Source of the DNA: Nilaparvata lugens
Lineage: Eukaryota > Arthropoda > Insecta > Hemiptera > Delphacidae
Direction of reading: 5' to 3'
Length of the DNA: 64,000 bases
Assembly: GCF_014356525.2 (NCBI RefSeq)
Contig: NC_052508.1
Span: forward strand, 38,784,613-38,848,612
Under the pieces are notes generated by a model. The model made no database searches, was not told where the DNA came from, and saw nothing but the letters and a program-made list of their open reading frames with translations. The position numbers were made by a program, and so were the translations under genes. Within the stretch, counting starts at the first letter, position 1. Every line of letters starts with the position of its first letter. Positions 16,809 through 27,171 of the stretch are shown one piece after another.

Positions 16809-16850
16809 ACTGATAACGAACCAAATTTGTCAGAGTGCACACCTTATATA
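16809..16850 (-). promoter_or_regulatory. TATA plus initiator, minus strand
   Basis: On the minus strand TATATAAG (16,850-16,843) is followed about 30 bp later by TTATCAGTTTC (16,816-16,806) and then the ATG at 16,788. This mirrors the promoter at 5887-5931 and shares TTATCAGT with the MCP upstream region at 4496. Confidence 0.6.
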
Positions 16851-16863
16851 GCCGGTGCGCAAA

Positions 16864-17560
16864 TTACTGAACTTCTTTCACCATGCTCATCAGAGGTGTG
16901 TACTCCATCACACAATCGCTAATTAAAACGCAATAGGCAGAAGTACTTGCAGGTACTGCACTATTAAATTCCATTTCAATACGAACATCTGTTGATGATT
17001 TCAAATGACTTGCTTGGTGCGAACAATCTACAACAATCAGCGGTGTTGATTCACAAAACGTTTTAAAGTCAATTTCTGTTCTGAGTTCGCTATTGATTGA
17101 ATGATTATAATATGAGGGCGCGAAATCCAGGAACATGCGGTATAATACCTCCTTTTTACCTAGCAGATTTTCATATGGATAATACTCGCTGTTCAAATAT
17201 ACTTTAACATTGTAAATACTGCAGCTATCGAAATTAGATATTGATTTTTTAATTTTATTCTTATGATCAGTTTGAAATGCAATTATAACGTATTTTGGAC
17301 TATCAAAACTCGATGTGGTGCAAACTGCCCAAGAATGGTTAAGTGAATTTTGCAAATTTGGTAATTCACAAATTTCCCAATGTCGGAAACCTAATTTCAG
17401 TGGAGTGTCAGCATCGAGCAGTCTCAAAAATTTCAGTCTTACATGATCTTCTAAAGTTATGTAGGGCATTCTCCATTGCAGTTTTGTAATTTTCACACTA
17501 ACGTTTGTTCCACTTGCCGACTCAACACAATTTAGATCTGTCAGCGACCTCAATAAGAGT
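16864..17560 (-). pseudogene. MCP: C-terminal half of a second hexon-like MCP
   Basis: About 231 codons homologous to residues ~190-417 of the MCP at 4573-5826: LLRS, RLKFL, VIIAFQTDHKN, FAPSYYN, VVDCSHQASHLKSSTDVRIEMEF, YCVLISD and the shared end KEVQ/REVQ. The reading frame is clean but homology starts abruptly near 17,560, where a rightward gene begins in the same way, so an internal deletion removed its first ~190 residues. The terminal codon and the promoter of the next gene are retained as in the first element. Confidence 0.85.
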
Positions 17561-18202
17561 TATGATAAAAGCTATGAGAGTTCAACAGACAATCTTTCAA
17601 GCTCGACTAAATTTGAAAACAGTTTACTTGGTTCTAGTAAAAACGATGATGTGCTGTCACAATATCTAAAAACGTTTCATGCGGAAAAATTGAATAATTC
17701 AATTAGTTATGGAATTTCATACAATTCTAAAGATGACGTGTATTATATTGGAAATCAGCAAGTAATATTCGACAATGGTTATATAGATATTAATAATGAA
17801 AGATTTCGTTTAACACTCGGTCTACTTGAGTTATTATTCAGTTCAAGACCGAATTCGAATCTTTATAATCAGAGAGATCTGGATAAGTATAAAAAAATCT
17901 TAACACTTACAGGCATACATTTAGATCGAAGAGGGTATGTTAAATGAAATCAGGGAATTAAATCGCAAATGATTCAGAAGTTATTTCCCAGTGAAAAAAT
18001 TAGTAAAAAGAAGGGATGGGGTTTATTGAAATTTGCAAAAAATATTTCTCATGATAGAATTTATCAATACTTTGATAATTTTGACGAATTAGTGGGAAGA
18101 TTAAATTTAATCTATTCCTCAAAAGCTTCTGGCAACACTGGACATGATATTGAGATCGCATCTATAATTGAAGAGCTAAAAGAAGCAAAACTAGTTGTTT
18201 AG
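17561..18202 (+). pseudogene. DUF8207-like gene, 5'-truncated, with one in-frame UGA
   Basis: The frame is open from the deletion junction at ~17,560 to TAG at 18,200-18,202, except for TGA at 17,945-17,947. The first part has ISYNSKDDVYYIGNQQVIFD, YIDINNERF and GLLELLFSSRPNS; the second has FDELVGRLNLIYSSKASGNTGHDIEIASIIEELKEA. These are the two conserved blocks of the DUF8207-type proteins that I know from insect virus-like elements next to PLA2 genes. Function unknown. The two halves lie in one frame, so the UGA alone separates them. Confidence 0.6.
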
Positions 18203-18209
18203 TGTTACG

Positions 18210-19241
18210 ATGATTCTGCATCGATTCGGTCGAATTGATACACCTAGTGCTGGGGCTGCTGTTGCTAATCTTACGTGTGATATTGACTCGATAACGCAGA
18301 GGATAATCGAATCGATAAATCAACAAGGAATCAGCGAAGCTGTGAAATTTTATTTAGATTCGCAAATAACCAAACTCGTTTCGGAAAATACAATGAATAT
18401 TGGAGTGAGCATAATTGAAAGAGAACATATTCTAAGTACATTACAAAATTTTAGTGCTTATATTGATAAAGCTATTGGAGAGAGAACTCTAACTTCAGAA
18501 TCTGCTCTAGGAGAAGTGAAAACTTTAACAGACAGCTTTTCATCCCAGTTGGTGAGTATTAACAACGATAAAGTTGATAAAGCTTATTTAGATGAGAAAT
18601 TAAAAGCCATATCAGATAAAATTAAGAATTTGGAGGTGCTGGACAGAAACTATCTCAATACTAAATTAAAACAGCTTAGTACAGAAATTTTTACTAAAGT
18701 AAATGAAACACAGCCATCGCTAATTGATAAGCAATATTTAGAATCTACTTTGCAGAAATTGACTAGTTCTTCATTAACAAAGGAAGAGTTTGAAAAACGA
18801 TTATCTGAAACGGCTAGTGCAATAAAAGCTAATATTATGGATGGTATTGAACAATTCATTACAAAAGATGCCATTGCTATTCTGATTAATCAAATTGCAG
18901 AAAAGTATGCAACTAAAAATGATATTGGAGATTTTATTAAGAAAAACGAGATGGAAGTCGTTGTGAAAAGCGTTCGTGATGAAATAGTTGAGGCAATTAA
19001 AAATTCGGAAGAGGGTACTGTCATGAGACTGCAGTGTTCGGCTCCATTCATAGATTATCTTAATTTATTCATACACAGGATAGCACATGATACCGTGTCC
19101 AGATATGCCCGGGTTAGTTTTCATATGAACTGGATAGAAGCCAAACAACATAACCTTACAGAAAATCAGGTAGCCAAAATAATTACAGAAAAAATGGGGT
19201 TAGCACAGTACAAAGGGGTCGTATTGACCCCGAAAACATAA
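18210..19241 (+). CDS. Fibre-like trimeric coiled-coil protein
   Basis: 343 residues from the ATG at 18,210 (MILHRFGRID), chosen because this N-terminal phrase is common to such proteins and lies 8 bp after the preceding stop. Residues ~30-270 are almost wholly helical with repeated D-K-x-Y-L-E/D-x-x-L units (VDKAYLDEKLK, DRNYLNTKLKQL, DKQYLESTLQKL), a fibre or tail-spike-type stalk. The last ~80 residues (MRLQCSAPFIDYLNLFIHRI onward) form a different, perhaps knob-like domain. A receptor-binding fibre is plausible; no catalytic motif is seen. The frame is intact. Confidence 0.6.
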   Translation: MILHRFGRIDTPSAGAAVANLTCDIDSITQRIIESINQQGISEAVKFYLDSQITKLVSENTMNIGVSIIEREHILSTLQNFSAYIDKAIGERTLTSESALGEVKTLTDSFSSQLVSINNDKVDKAYLDEKLKAISDKIKNLEVLDRNYLNTKLKQLSTEIFTKVNETQPSLIDKQYLESTLQKLTSSSLTKEEFEKRLSETASAIKANIMDGIEQFITKDAIAILINQIAEKYATKNDIGDFIKKNEMEVVVKSVRDEIVEAIKNSEEGTVMRLQCSAPFIDYLNLFIHRIAHDTVSRYARVSFHMNWIEAKQHNLTENQVAKIITEKMGLAQYKGVVLTPKT

Positions 19242-19984
19242 AATCTCAAAAAGACTGGTAAGCGGTGTAACGCGTAGCTGCAAAGATCAGAGTGCAGATC
19301 ATGGTTTCACTTTAATCTGGCAGTAGAGTACGCTCGATCAAAGGAGAGTTTAGAAAGGTGTTGTTTGAATTCTCCTTCTCTAGCCTTTCGTAACGCAAAG
19401 ATCGCTGCGTAGAGAGAAGCATATGGTTTCACTTTAATCTGACAGTATAGGAACACTCGATCAAAATGGAACTTAGTTAGTCGTTCTCTGTATTCTTGCT
19501 TCACTCGCCTTTCGTAATAGAGAATAGCAAAAAAGGAATTTACAAGGAAGGGTGTCAGTAAGAGATGGAGTGAGTAAAAGAAGGAGAGAGCAGATGTGGC
19601 ATCTGGCTAGACGGCTGAGTTGCTCAATCTCCGTCTGCTACTTGTAAGAGACAGAGAAGCAAGGGGCGTATCCTGCTCTCTCTAAAACCCTGAGCCGAGC
19701 GCTACCCATTAAGTGTTTGTCATCACCATCATGATAAGGAAAGCGAAGTAGCATGCGTTCTTATCCATTAAGTTAATACCATCAACATGTTGATAAGGAA
19801 AGTTTGTGTAGCACGCGATGTACTTTCATTAAGGACACACACTTGTCACTTGCCTCTAATCGCTCAAGCTAATAAGATCAAAAATGAGTGAGAATTTTGA
19901 TTGTACAAGTTTCAATGAATTCTCAATTGAATTCTCAATTCCACCTAGTCAGGTGGAAAGCAAACCATTATTATTATTATTATT
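19242..19984. other. Non-coding zone between the fibre-like gene and the right TIR
   Basis: It contains two iteron copies (19,303-19,323 and 19,425-19,445), each inside a duplicated ~120 bp unit (GGTTTCACTTTAATCTG, then CTCGATCAAA, then GCCTTTCGTAA), and two copies of a TTGATAAGGAAAG / GTAGCA(T/C)GCG unit near 19,730-19,820. No ORF of note. Confidence 0.6.
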
Positions 19985-20111
19985 AAGCATTAGATGTAGA
20001 AATATGGATTCACTTTAATTTGACAGTATAGATGTAGAAATATGGATTCACTTTAATTTGACAGCATTAGATTATTAGATGTAGTAATATGGATTCACTT
20101 TAATCTGTCAG
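19303..20111 (-). repeat. Right iteron copies (five, inverted)
   Basis: GG(A/T)TTCACTTTAAT(C/T)TG(A/T/G)CAG at 19,303, 19,425, 20,006, 20,044 and 20,091 is the reverse complement of the left iterons. Three lie within the TIR and two further inside, so the motif extends beyond pure TIR symmetry. Confidence 0.85.
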
Positions 20112-20293
20112 TAGAGAATTTTTCCCTCACAGGGAAATTATTTTTTCCCTCACTCCCCTCACAGGGAAATTATTTTTTCCCTCACTCCCCTCACAGGGAA
20201 ATTATTTTTTCCCTCACTGAGAGAGAGAGAGATCACTCTCTCCTTCTTCATCCCCCTCGTCCTCACTGGGGGAGGGGAAGATTAGATTAGATT

Positions 20294-20342
<49 letters not shown>

Positions 20343-20403
20343 TAGATTAGATAAGATAAGATAAGAGAGAGAGAGGGAGAGGGAGAAGGAGAAGGAGAGG
20401 GAG
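19985..20403 (-). repeat. Right TIR, inner part
   Basis: Reverse complement of about 12,780-13,100: iterons, three CCCTCACAGGGAAATTATTT units (one in the left arm), GAGAGATCACTCTCTCCTTC, CCTCGTCCTCACTGGGGGAG, GATTAGATAAGATAAG array and GGGAGAAGGAGA microsatellite. It ends at a LINE insertion near 20,403 and resumes at 30,067. Confidence 0.9.
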
Positions 20404-21728
20404 ATTGATTGATTGATTGAGTACTTTATTTATGTAGATTACAATATATACTGGCTTATACACTTATATACAATAGCTTACAATACAGCAAAATTATAGA
20501 TGAATTTACATAATATAGACTAAGAAAATAATTATTGAACTGTATATGATATGAAAAAGCAGTTTGTAATATAATAACTCTAGATAATAATCATATTGTT
20601 ATGCATCTACATAAATTGGCGGAGCTTTGAACATATCAATGTCCATTCTTCGGAAAGAATATTAAAAATATCCTCCCCACTAACTCTCTACCAAAACGTT
20701 AATTTCGTTATTTAAACTAAGGATTTATTTATTGATGGGAATATTGAAAAAGTTTTAATCAATATGAATATTAAAGAGAGAAAAAAACAGAAAATTGATA
20801 GAGTAAAATAATTATATAGGTAGATAAGATCAAATAATTGATTAATAAAATGGAAGTAAGCTGAAAGTAGATCAGGGTTATCAACTTTCAGTAATATACA
20901 GCATTATGCAGTGGATAATTGAAATAACATGAGTTTATATAATATATATATATACAATTCGTTCTATAACATGGTTTAAAGGTTTGTATTTGTGGGATGG
21001 GTGGGGGATGGATGTCATGTGATCGTTCTAGGGCCAGACAGTTTCAGTCATTTGTTCCAGAAGATGTTTTTTTAAAGTTAGGATGAAGCTCGCTCGGCTC
21101 TCGATGGACCTGATAGAAACAGGAAGTGCATTCCATGCACGACAGGCACTGACTAAGAAGGATTTTGTGAAAATAGTAGTTCGATGATTGGGTATCCTTA
21201 AAGTACTTTCTCCGGTTCTAGTATGTGAAGCATCTATCCTCCTACCTTCAGAGACAAATTTGAAATCATCTTTAAAATAGTTCGGATTACCGTATATCAA
21301 GATATCTCTAACAAGCTTGACTTTTCGAAAAAGCCTCTGATCGGGAAGCTTTAATGTTGAACTAGCAATGTGGGCTGGGGTGATATGATCATGGCGTTGG
21401 AGAGAGTAGACGAAACGTAGACAATAATTTTGGCAACGCTGTAGTTTATCATTCAGAGTGACTTGCATATCGTTAAGAACAGAATTACAATACATTAAAT
21501 GTGGGAAGATGAGAGATTGAACCAATAATAATTTAATGTTTCTAGGGAGGATATCGTGCATTTTCTTCAATGCATGCATGGCTGAGAATACCTTTTTACA
21601 AGTTTTGTTCACTTGTTCTGACCAGTCAAGAGTATTATTCATAATAATGCCTAAATTTTTAACTGAGCTACAGTAAGGAATGTCATTACCATCTACACTA
21701 ATTTTGTGAATCGATTCAAGGTCAATAA
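20404..21728 (-). mobile_element. LINE 3' part (left piece), inserted in the Polinton TIR
   Basis: Reading leftward the LINE ends in (CAAT)n at 20,404-20,420. AAGGAGAGGG lies on both outer sides of the whole insertion (near 20,392 and 30,073) and is a likely target duplication. The body matches 28,497-29,595 nearly base for base over about 1.1 kb. At 21,728 it changes abruptly to LTR sequence. The clade is CR1/Jockey-like. Confidence 0.8.
21028..21642 (-). pseudogene. LINE reverse transcriptase C-terminal domain, copy 1
   Basis: 204 codons after the fingers/palm region: LLLVQSLIFPHLMYCNSVL, KLQRCQNYCLRFVYSL, LRIPNHRTTIFTKSFLVSACRAWNALP, typical of the thumb/C-terminal end of CR1/Jockey LINE polymerases. 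The polymerase core is cut off on its 5' side by the LTR junction at 21,728. It differs from copy 2 by a few changes, including the C-terminal KKHLLEQM against KNIFWNK (frameshift). Confidence 0.8.
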
Positions 21729-23051
21729 TGTTTACTTACTACCTTATTTTCAATAATTAGGTTAGAGTGAATTGCGCCAAAATTGTTGACAAGCCTTATC
21801 TGTCAGCTGTTGATACTGCCTACTGTGCTACTGTGATATCTCTATATTGTCTGTTTTCATTTTAAAACTAACTCAAGCTTGTTCATTTCTGCAACCCCTG
21901 TTTATTTTCTGTTTATCTGCTTTAATTTTATAGTCTTCCCGTTTAACGTAATTTTTTGTCATTTTCTGTGTTTTTCGAACCTCTGTGTCTAATTTAAATA
22001 TTAAAACCGCGTGGAAAAATTCCCATTGGTGGACTTTTCCTTATTAGGCACAGGATTGGTTCTTGCCCAAATCACGTGGTTCTTCTTCTCAGAAGAAGAC
22101 CAGGTGATTTCCGCTTTTTGGGAAGAAGAGACACTTGCCTTCTGAGAATCGAATTATCAGGACCCGTTTAATTTGTCCTATTAAAATTAATGTTTAAATG
22201 GTTTCTCTTCTTGTTAAATGTAATATATCCAGTGTGTTAAATGTGTAGCTCCTCTGTAGTCTTGTGCTCTTAAATTAAATTGGAAGGCAAGTTCAATTTG
22301 TATAAGCTTATTCCTGAGGAAGAATTGTGAAACTAAATCCTGGGTGACGCCATTCCACGCCAGATCTTCAAGTGAAATAAAATTATTAAGTGAATTGGGG
22401 CCCCACGATCGAGTTGGTGAGCGAAAAATACTTATTCTATCCAATCAGTGAATTGAGAAAGCTACAATTTTCTATCAATTAATTATTGTGAAAGAGTGCA
22501 GGACTATATCCTCCTATAATACCGTGTAACCCCTATTAAAATCCTAATTGCACTATATTACCAAGAACATTCATATTATTATCTCATATCAAGAACATTT
22601 ATTACCAAATTTTGAAAACTCTATTATTCCAATTTGTCAATTATTTAATTAATTATTATTATTTGATTCTTAACGATTATAATTCATCAATAAATTTGCA
22701 TAATTGTTAACCAGTTTCAGTAATTTCTCTAATTAGATCCTGCTCAGTTCGGTCTATAATTACCATATTGTTTTTCCTCTGTAGGAATTATTTCAGGTAT
22801 TGGAATATCAATATTGAATTTACTTGTTATTCATAAGAAATAAATTACATTCGCTGTGCTCGGGTTTGAATTGCCTGGAGATATTGGTAGGCTATCACGC
22901 CTGATTCTCAGGCAGTTTATATCAGAGTACGGCGGAAATATTATTTCTTGTGGAATTGTAGGATATTCTGGACGGGTGTAGGCAGCTCTGCCGGCTGATT
23001 TTTTATCCGAATTACAGGTGTTAAGCGTCCAGAGGCTCTTGCGAATCCACA
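21729..23051 (+). repeat. 5' LTR (probably 5'-truncated)
   Basis: Identical to 27,172-28,496 except for a few single-base differences and small indels. It ends GAATCCACA and is followed after AGAT by the primer-binding site. Its start abuts LINE sequence without a TG...CA-type target duplication. Confidence 0.85.
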
Positions 23052-23055
23052 AGAT

Positions 23056-23068
23056 TGGCGCCCGAACA
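23056..23068 (+). promoter_or_regulatory. Primer-binding site (tRNA-Lys type)
   Basis: TGGCGCCCGAACA, 4 bp after the LTR end, is complementary to the 3' end of tRNA-Lys as in many retroviruses and Gypsy elements. Confidence 0.8.
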
Positions 23069-23647
23069 CAAGACGGTGAAGGAGAGGGAGCTTATTTCAT
23101 CTTAATAATCATAAATTTATTTCAGAGATCGACTTATCTACGCTTGAGAGGGAGCAGAAATATAAATATTTCTTTTCAGTGGAGTCGTGGGTCGCCTAGC
23201 CATCAATACTCTGTTCAATATTGTTGTTCAATTTTATTTCTTAATAATTATTGATCGAATTGAGCAGGTATTTTTTGTTGCACTAATGGGGGCTACACGG
23301 TGTTACTCTGATGTATTAATCCCTGAAATGAACAAGCTTGAGGTAGTCGATTTATTTATTAATTTGTGATTGTTCATACACTGGATATTATTTTGATTGT
23401 GTTGAATTTTATGTTGATCATTACGGTATATTATATTGTAGAGTATTATTGTATTCTAAAACGTATTATTGTCGCGATTTTGTCTTGCTTTGAAGTTGTG
23501 GGAATTAGTCAGCGGTATTAATTCTTCAGAACTACAAGATAATTTGCACTGACCTGATTCTGTTATTCCAATTTGCGCGCACCACTATCATTCACTCACT
23601 ATTTTTCACTTATTGGATTTCGTCTACACTTCACTTTTGGGAGAATC

Positions 23648-25422
23648 ATGGCAAACCCCGCCACGGAACTGGATGGGTCTACCACATTGTTTACACCGGC
23701 AGATCCTGTCTCACCCGAAACTCCTCCAAAACCGGCAACCAGCGCGACTTCAGTTGACTTTGAGCGCGGCATTCGAGAGCGTTTGTCATCGACTCAGCTA
23801 GAGGAAAGTCAGCCAATACTTAATTCGGTGCAATCATCACCAATCGCCAACGTCGATCGGCGCGAGGTAGATCGTCAAACGTATTCCAATGATGTCACTG
23901 CTGCTGAGTTGGAGACCAAACAGCCGCAGGGGCTGCCATATCTACCACCTGGGACGATCGAAACCATACTTGAAGTTTTCAAGACCACTGCTGCAGGAAT
24001 AGAAAAGAAATTAGAAGAAACCGGCAATAGATTGGACAAGAAAATAGAAGAAACAAGTAATAGTTTGGACAAGAAAATAGAAGAAACCAGTAATAGATTG
24101 GACAAGAAAGTGGAAGAAATGACCGCAAACTTTTTGCAACTCAAAAGTAACGTTGAGGATTTACATCGAAAAATGGATGAAAAACAAATTGAAGCTAAGA
24201 ATTATACAAATGAACAAATACAAACGGTGAGAAGTGAATTTGGTGAAAGAATTCTAAACCAACACCGGGAAAATACTGAAGCAAATGGTGAATTGGAGAG
24301 CAAGATTACCCAGGCCAATGCTAAGCTAGCTCAGAATGATGTGAGGTTAGGTAAATTGGAGGCTCAGCAAACAAATCACACGGCCCAAATAAACCAGCTG
24401 AGAGCAGATGTCACACAGAATTCAGCTGAAACTTTAAATCCCGAAGTAATTAAGGGATTGAAAACTCAGCTAGATCAAACTAAAGCCGAGTGTCTACAAA
24501 TAAAGAATAGTTTGGCTAACGTTTCTGGTGGTAATAATCATAATACTGGACAAATCTTGTCATCTTTACCAATATTTGATGATACTGAGTGCACATTCAA
24601 CCACGGGCATTCATTCAGCATTTGCAGGCTATTGATTCCGTTACTACTATACCATGGATTACGTGGAGAATGCATCTTTTACTATGTCTACAGAAAGAAC
24701 CACTGATACACTTCAGAAGTCGCATTACTGAATTCAACTCATTAAAGGATTTTATTGACAACTTCTTAGCTACTTTTTGGTCTTCTGCAAGACAGAGAAA
24801 TTTATTGTCTCACATCATTACATGCAGATATGACAAGCAGAATACGGAGCTGTCCATGAGTGCCTTTTCAGCCCACATTCGCTATTTGAACAATCTGATG
24901 GATAATCCAATCGAGAATGGAAATTTGATCGAAATATTAATTGGGAAGTTACCTTATTCCATTCAGACGGCATTAAGCTCGCAAAGTTTTGAATCCTATG
25001 ACAAGTTTGAGGCTTGTTTGAGTCGAGTACAGAGTGTAGACGATAAATTTGGTTCACGGAATTTCAAAACAAACAATCAGAAAGATGAGAGGTTAGGTGT
25101 TGTCGTGAATGAAGTTGAAACTCCTCATCGTAATTATAATCGAGGCAGTCAACCGAGTCGACCTCAAAATAATAGCCGTGGATTTGGAGATAATCATCGG
25201 AGAAATTATAATGAGGGAAGTTCATTTATTCCAAATAAATCAGTCGACTCAACTACAACTCCAGAACAAAACATAAACAGAAGCGATGATGTCACTCAAC
25301 CGCAGCCATCTTTATCAACAACCAGTTCGTCGCCCAACCAACAATCTCAGTCCAACAAAAAGCAGTTCCATTCTAATAATCAGAAGGGAAATAATTCTCA
25401 GCGTCGTAATAACAATAATTGA
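23648..25422 (+). pseudogene. gag: gag with coiled-coil N-part and a -1 frame break
   Basis: From the ATG at 23,648 (MANPATELDG) the frame is open to the P-I-F-D-D-T-E phrase at ~24,588, where the sense continues in another frame at 24,589 with VHIQPRAFIQHLQ, the Gag capsid block (x-H-P-x-x-F). One base appears missing at 24,589. Residues ~130-260 hold repeated LDKKIEETSN units forming a coiled coil. Then comes the capsid region (FWSSARQRNLL, SMSAFSAHIRYLNNLM, LIGKLPYSIQTALSSQ) and an Asn/Arg/Gln-rich, nucleocapsid-like tail lacking CCHC knuckles. The frame change could also be programmed, but no slippery heptamer is evident. Confidence 0.75.
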
Positions 25423-25867
25423 CAACCAGTTTCGACTGTCTCTGGCATCAATCATCATAAAAACGAGACAGTCAGAAAAAAAGTTATTCCGATCGTAGGA
25501 GTAACCGACCGTGAGGTGCTGCAGTCTGGCGGAAAAAATTCACACTGCTCCACATCGCACCAGCTGCTCCGGCTCCACATCGGTCCAGCTGCTTCACATC
25601 GCACCAGCTGCTCCACATCGCATCGTTGGATCTTCACATTATCATCACAGCACCCACAACTCAAAGCAAGTTGTCTATTTATTGTATTATATTGTTTATT
25701 ATTGTAATATAAAGATTTGCTCACTGGCAAGTTAAGCCTACCCGCAATTACAACTAAATTGAAATTAATTCTAAAATATAAAGTAAAGTTATTTTGAAGT
25801 ATCCAGACAAAAAAAAAAAAAAAAAAATTATATAAAATAATTTGGAAAAATTAGCTTATTAACTTAC

Positions 25868-25904
<37 letters not shown>

Positions 25905-26987
25905 AGATAAAATAGAAAAATAGTCTGCTGTGATATTTATTAATAATTTTAGGTGTAGGATATTTTTGTGATTGAAAATCAACCATTAAATGGTCGTCAT
26001 TATTATTAGTATTGTTTGTTTGAAATATTATTGTTGTTATCATTTGTGCTGTTGCATTATACATGCACTATTAACTATTAATTATCATTTGGTGATAAAA
26101 TTATCCTGAATATTATATTTGTAGCATGAAAGCTCACTATAGATTAGAATTCTTAATTTATATGTTATTATGTTATTAACTTAATGAAATTATTGTAATC
26201 ACGTAAATGTGATTAGTATTTTGAAAAAAAAATATGATGCATCAGAAATCTAAAACATGCATTCAGCAACTAATTTATAGGAAAATTTGAATATTATGTT
26301 ACTTATTGTATTTTTGTATAGAAATGTTGAGAAATGAAGGGAATTTTGGAATCAAGCTTTAAAAATAAACAGGGTAGAAATTTTGATTGAACAAGTGGAG
26401 ACTAGTTAAATGTATTGAATCACAGAGAGATATTATCAATCTTTGTAAGCTGGCATACTTGATGAAACTTGGTATAGTTATATTTTAACAGACCTGCAAT
26501 ATTGGATTAAAATTGTTATTAATGTTAAATTGTAAATTTTTGATAAAAATTGTTAATTGTTGGGATGGCCCTTTGATATTGTTATTTTGGCATCTTCTAT
26601 GCACTCTATGCAGGTCTATTTCACTCATGCACCTCTGCTCTTTATTCTGTGAGGAGTGATGGGGGGCTTGTGCACCCATCCTCTCACCGTAGGGATTTTT
26701 TGGATTCTGTGCATGTGGTATTATCCCACCTCTGTACTTCCTTTGTAAGTCTGACTGGGCAAAAATCCCGGGACCTTAGTTTGTGGTTTCTGGCACCACT
26801 GCTGCGGCACAAAGCCATGCATATTTGTTGTAACATCATGCTTTTTTGTGCAGATTGTTGTTTGGCTGTGAATTTTTTGTGATAGACCCTAAGTCGTAGT
26901 TTTAAGTTAGCATATGTCATTGTACCCTTCTTGATTGAAATTAGAAAGCCTTTAATGGCCTAAAACCTTTCTAATTTGGGGGCTTTA
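25423..26987 (+). other. Non-coding 3' half of the LTR element
   Basis: No pol-derived ORF on either strand. There are two long A runs (25,810-25,827 and 25,872-25,901) that look like captured poly(A) tails, and a G-rich tract TTTGGGGGCTTTA (26,974-26,987) that could be the polypurine tract. The element therefore depends on another element for protease, RT and integrase. Confidence 0.6.
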
Positions 26988-27171
26988 TGTCAGGATACAA
27001 AGCCTATGCCAGCATATTTTCTAAAATTAATGTATAATTGAGGCATAAATCAAATGTACTCACGTCAAATTATGTAAAACTCATTTAATTATAGTTTTAT
27101 TAAATTCTTACAGTATTATTTCGTATAATTTACCAATTTATTGTCAGAGTCATTCGTCAACTGCCTACCAA

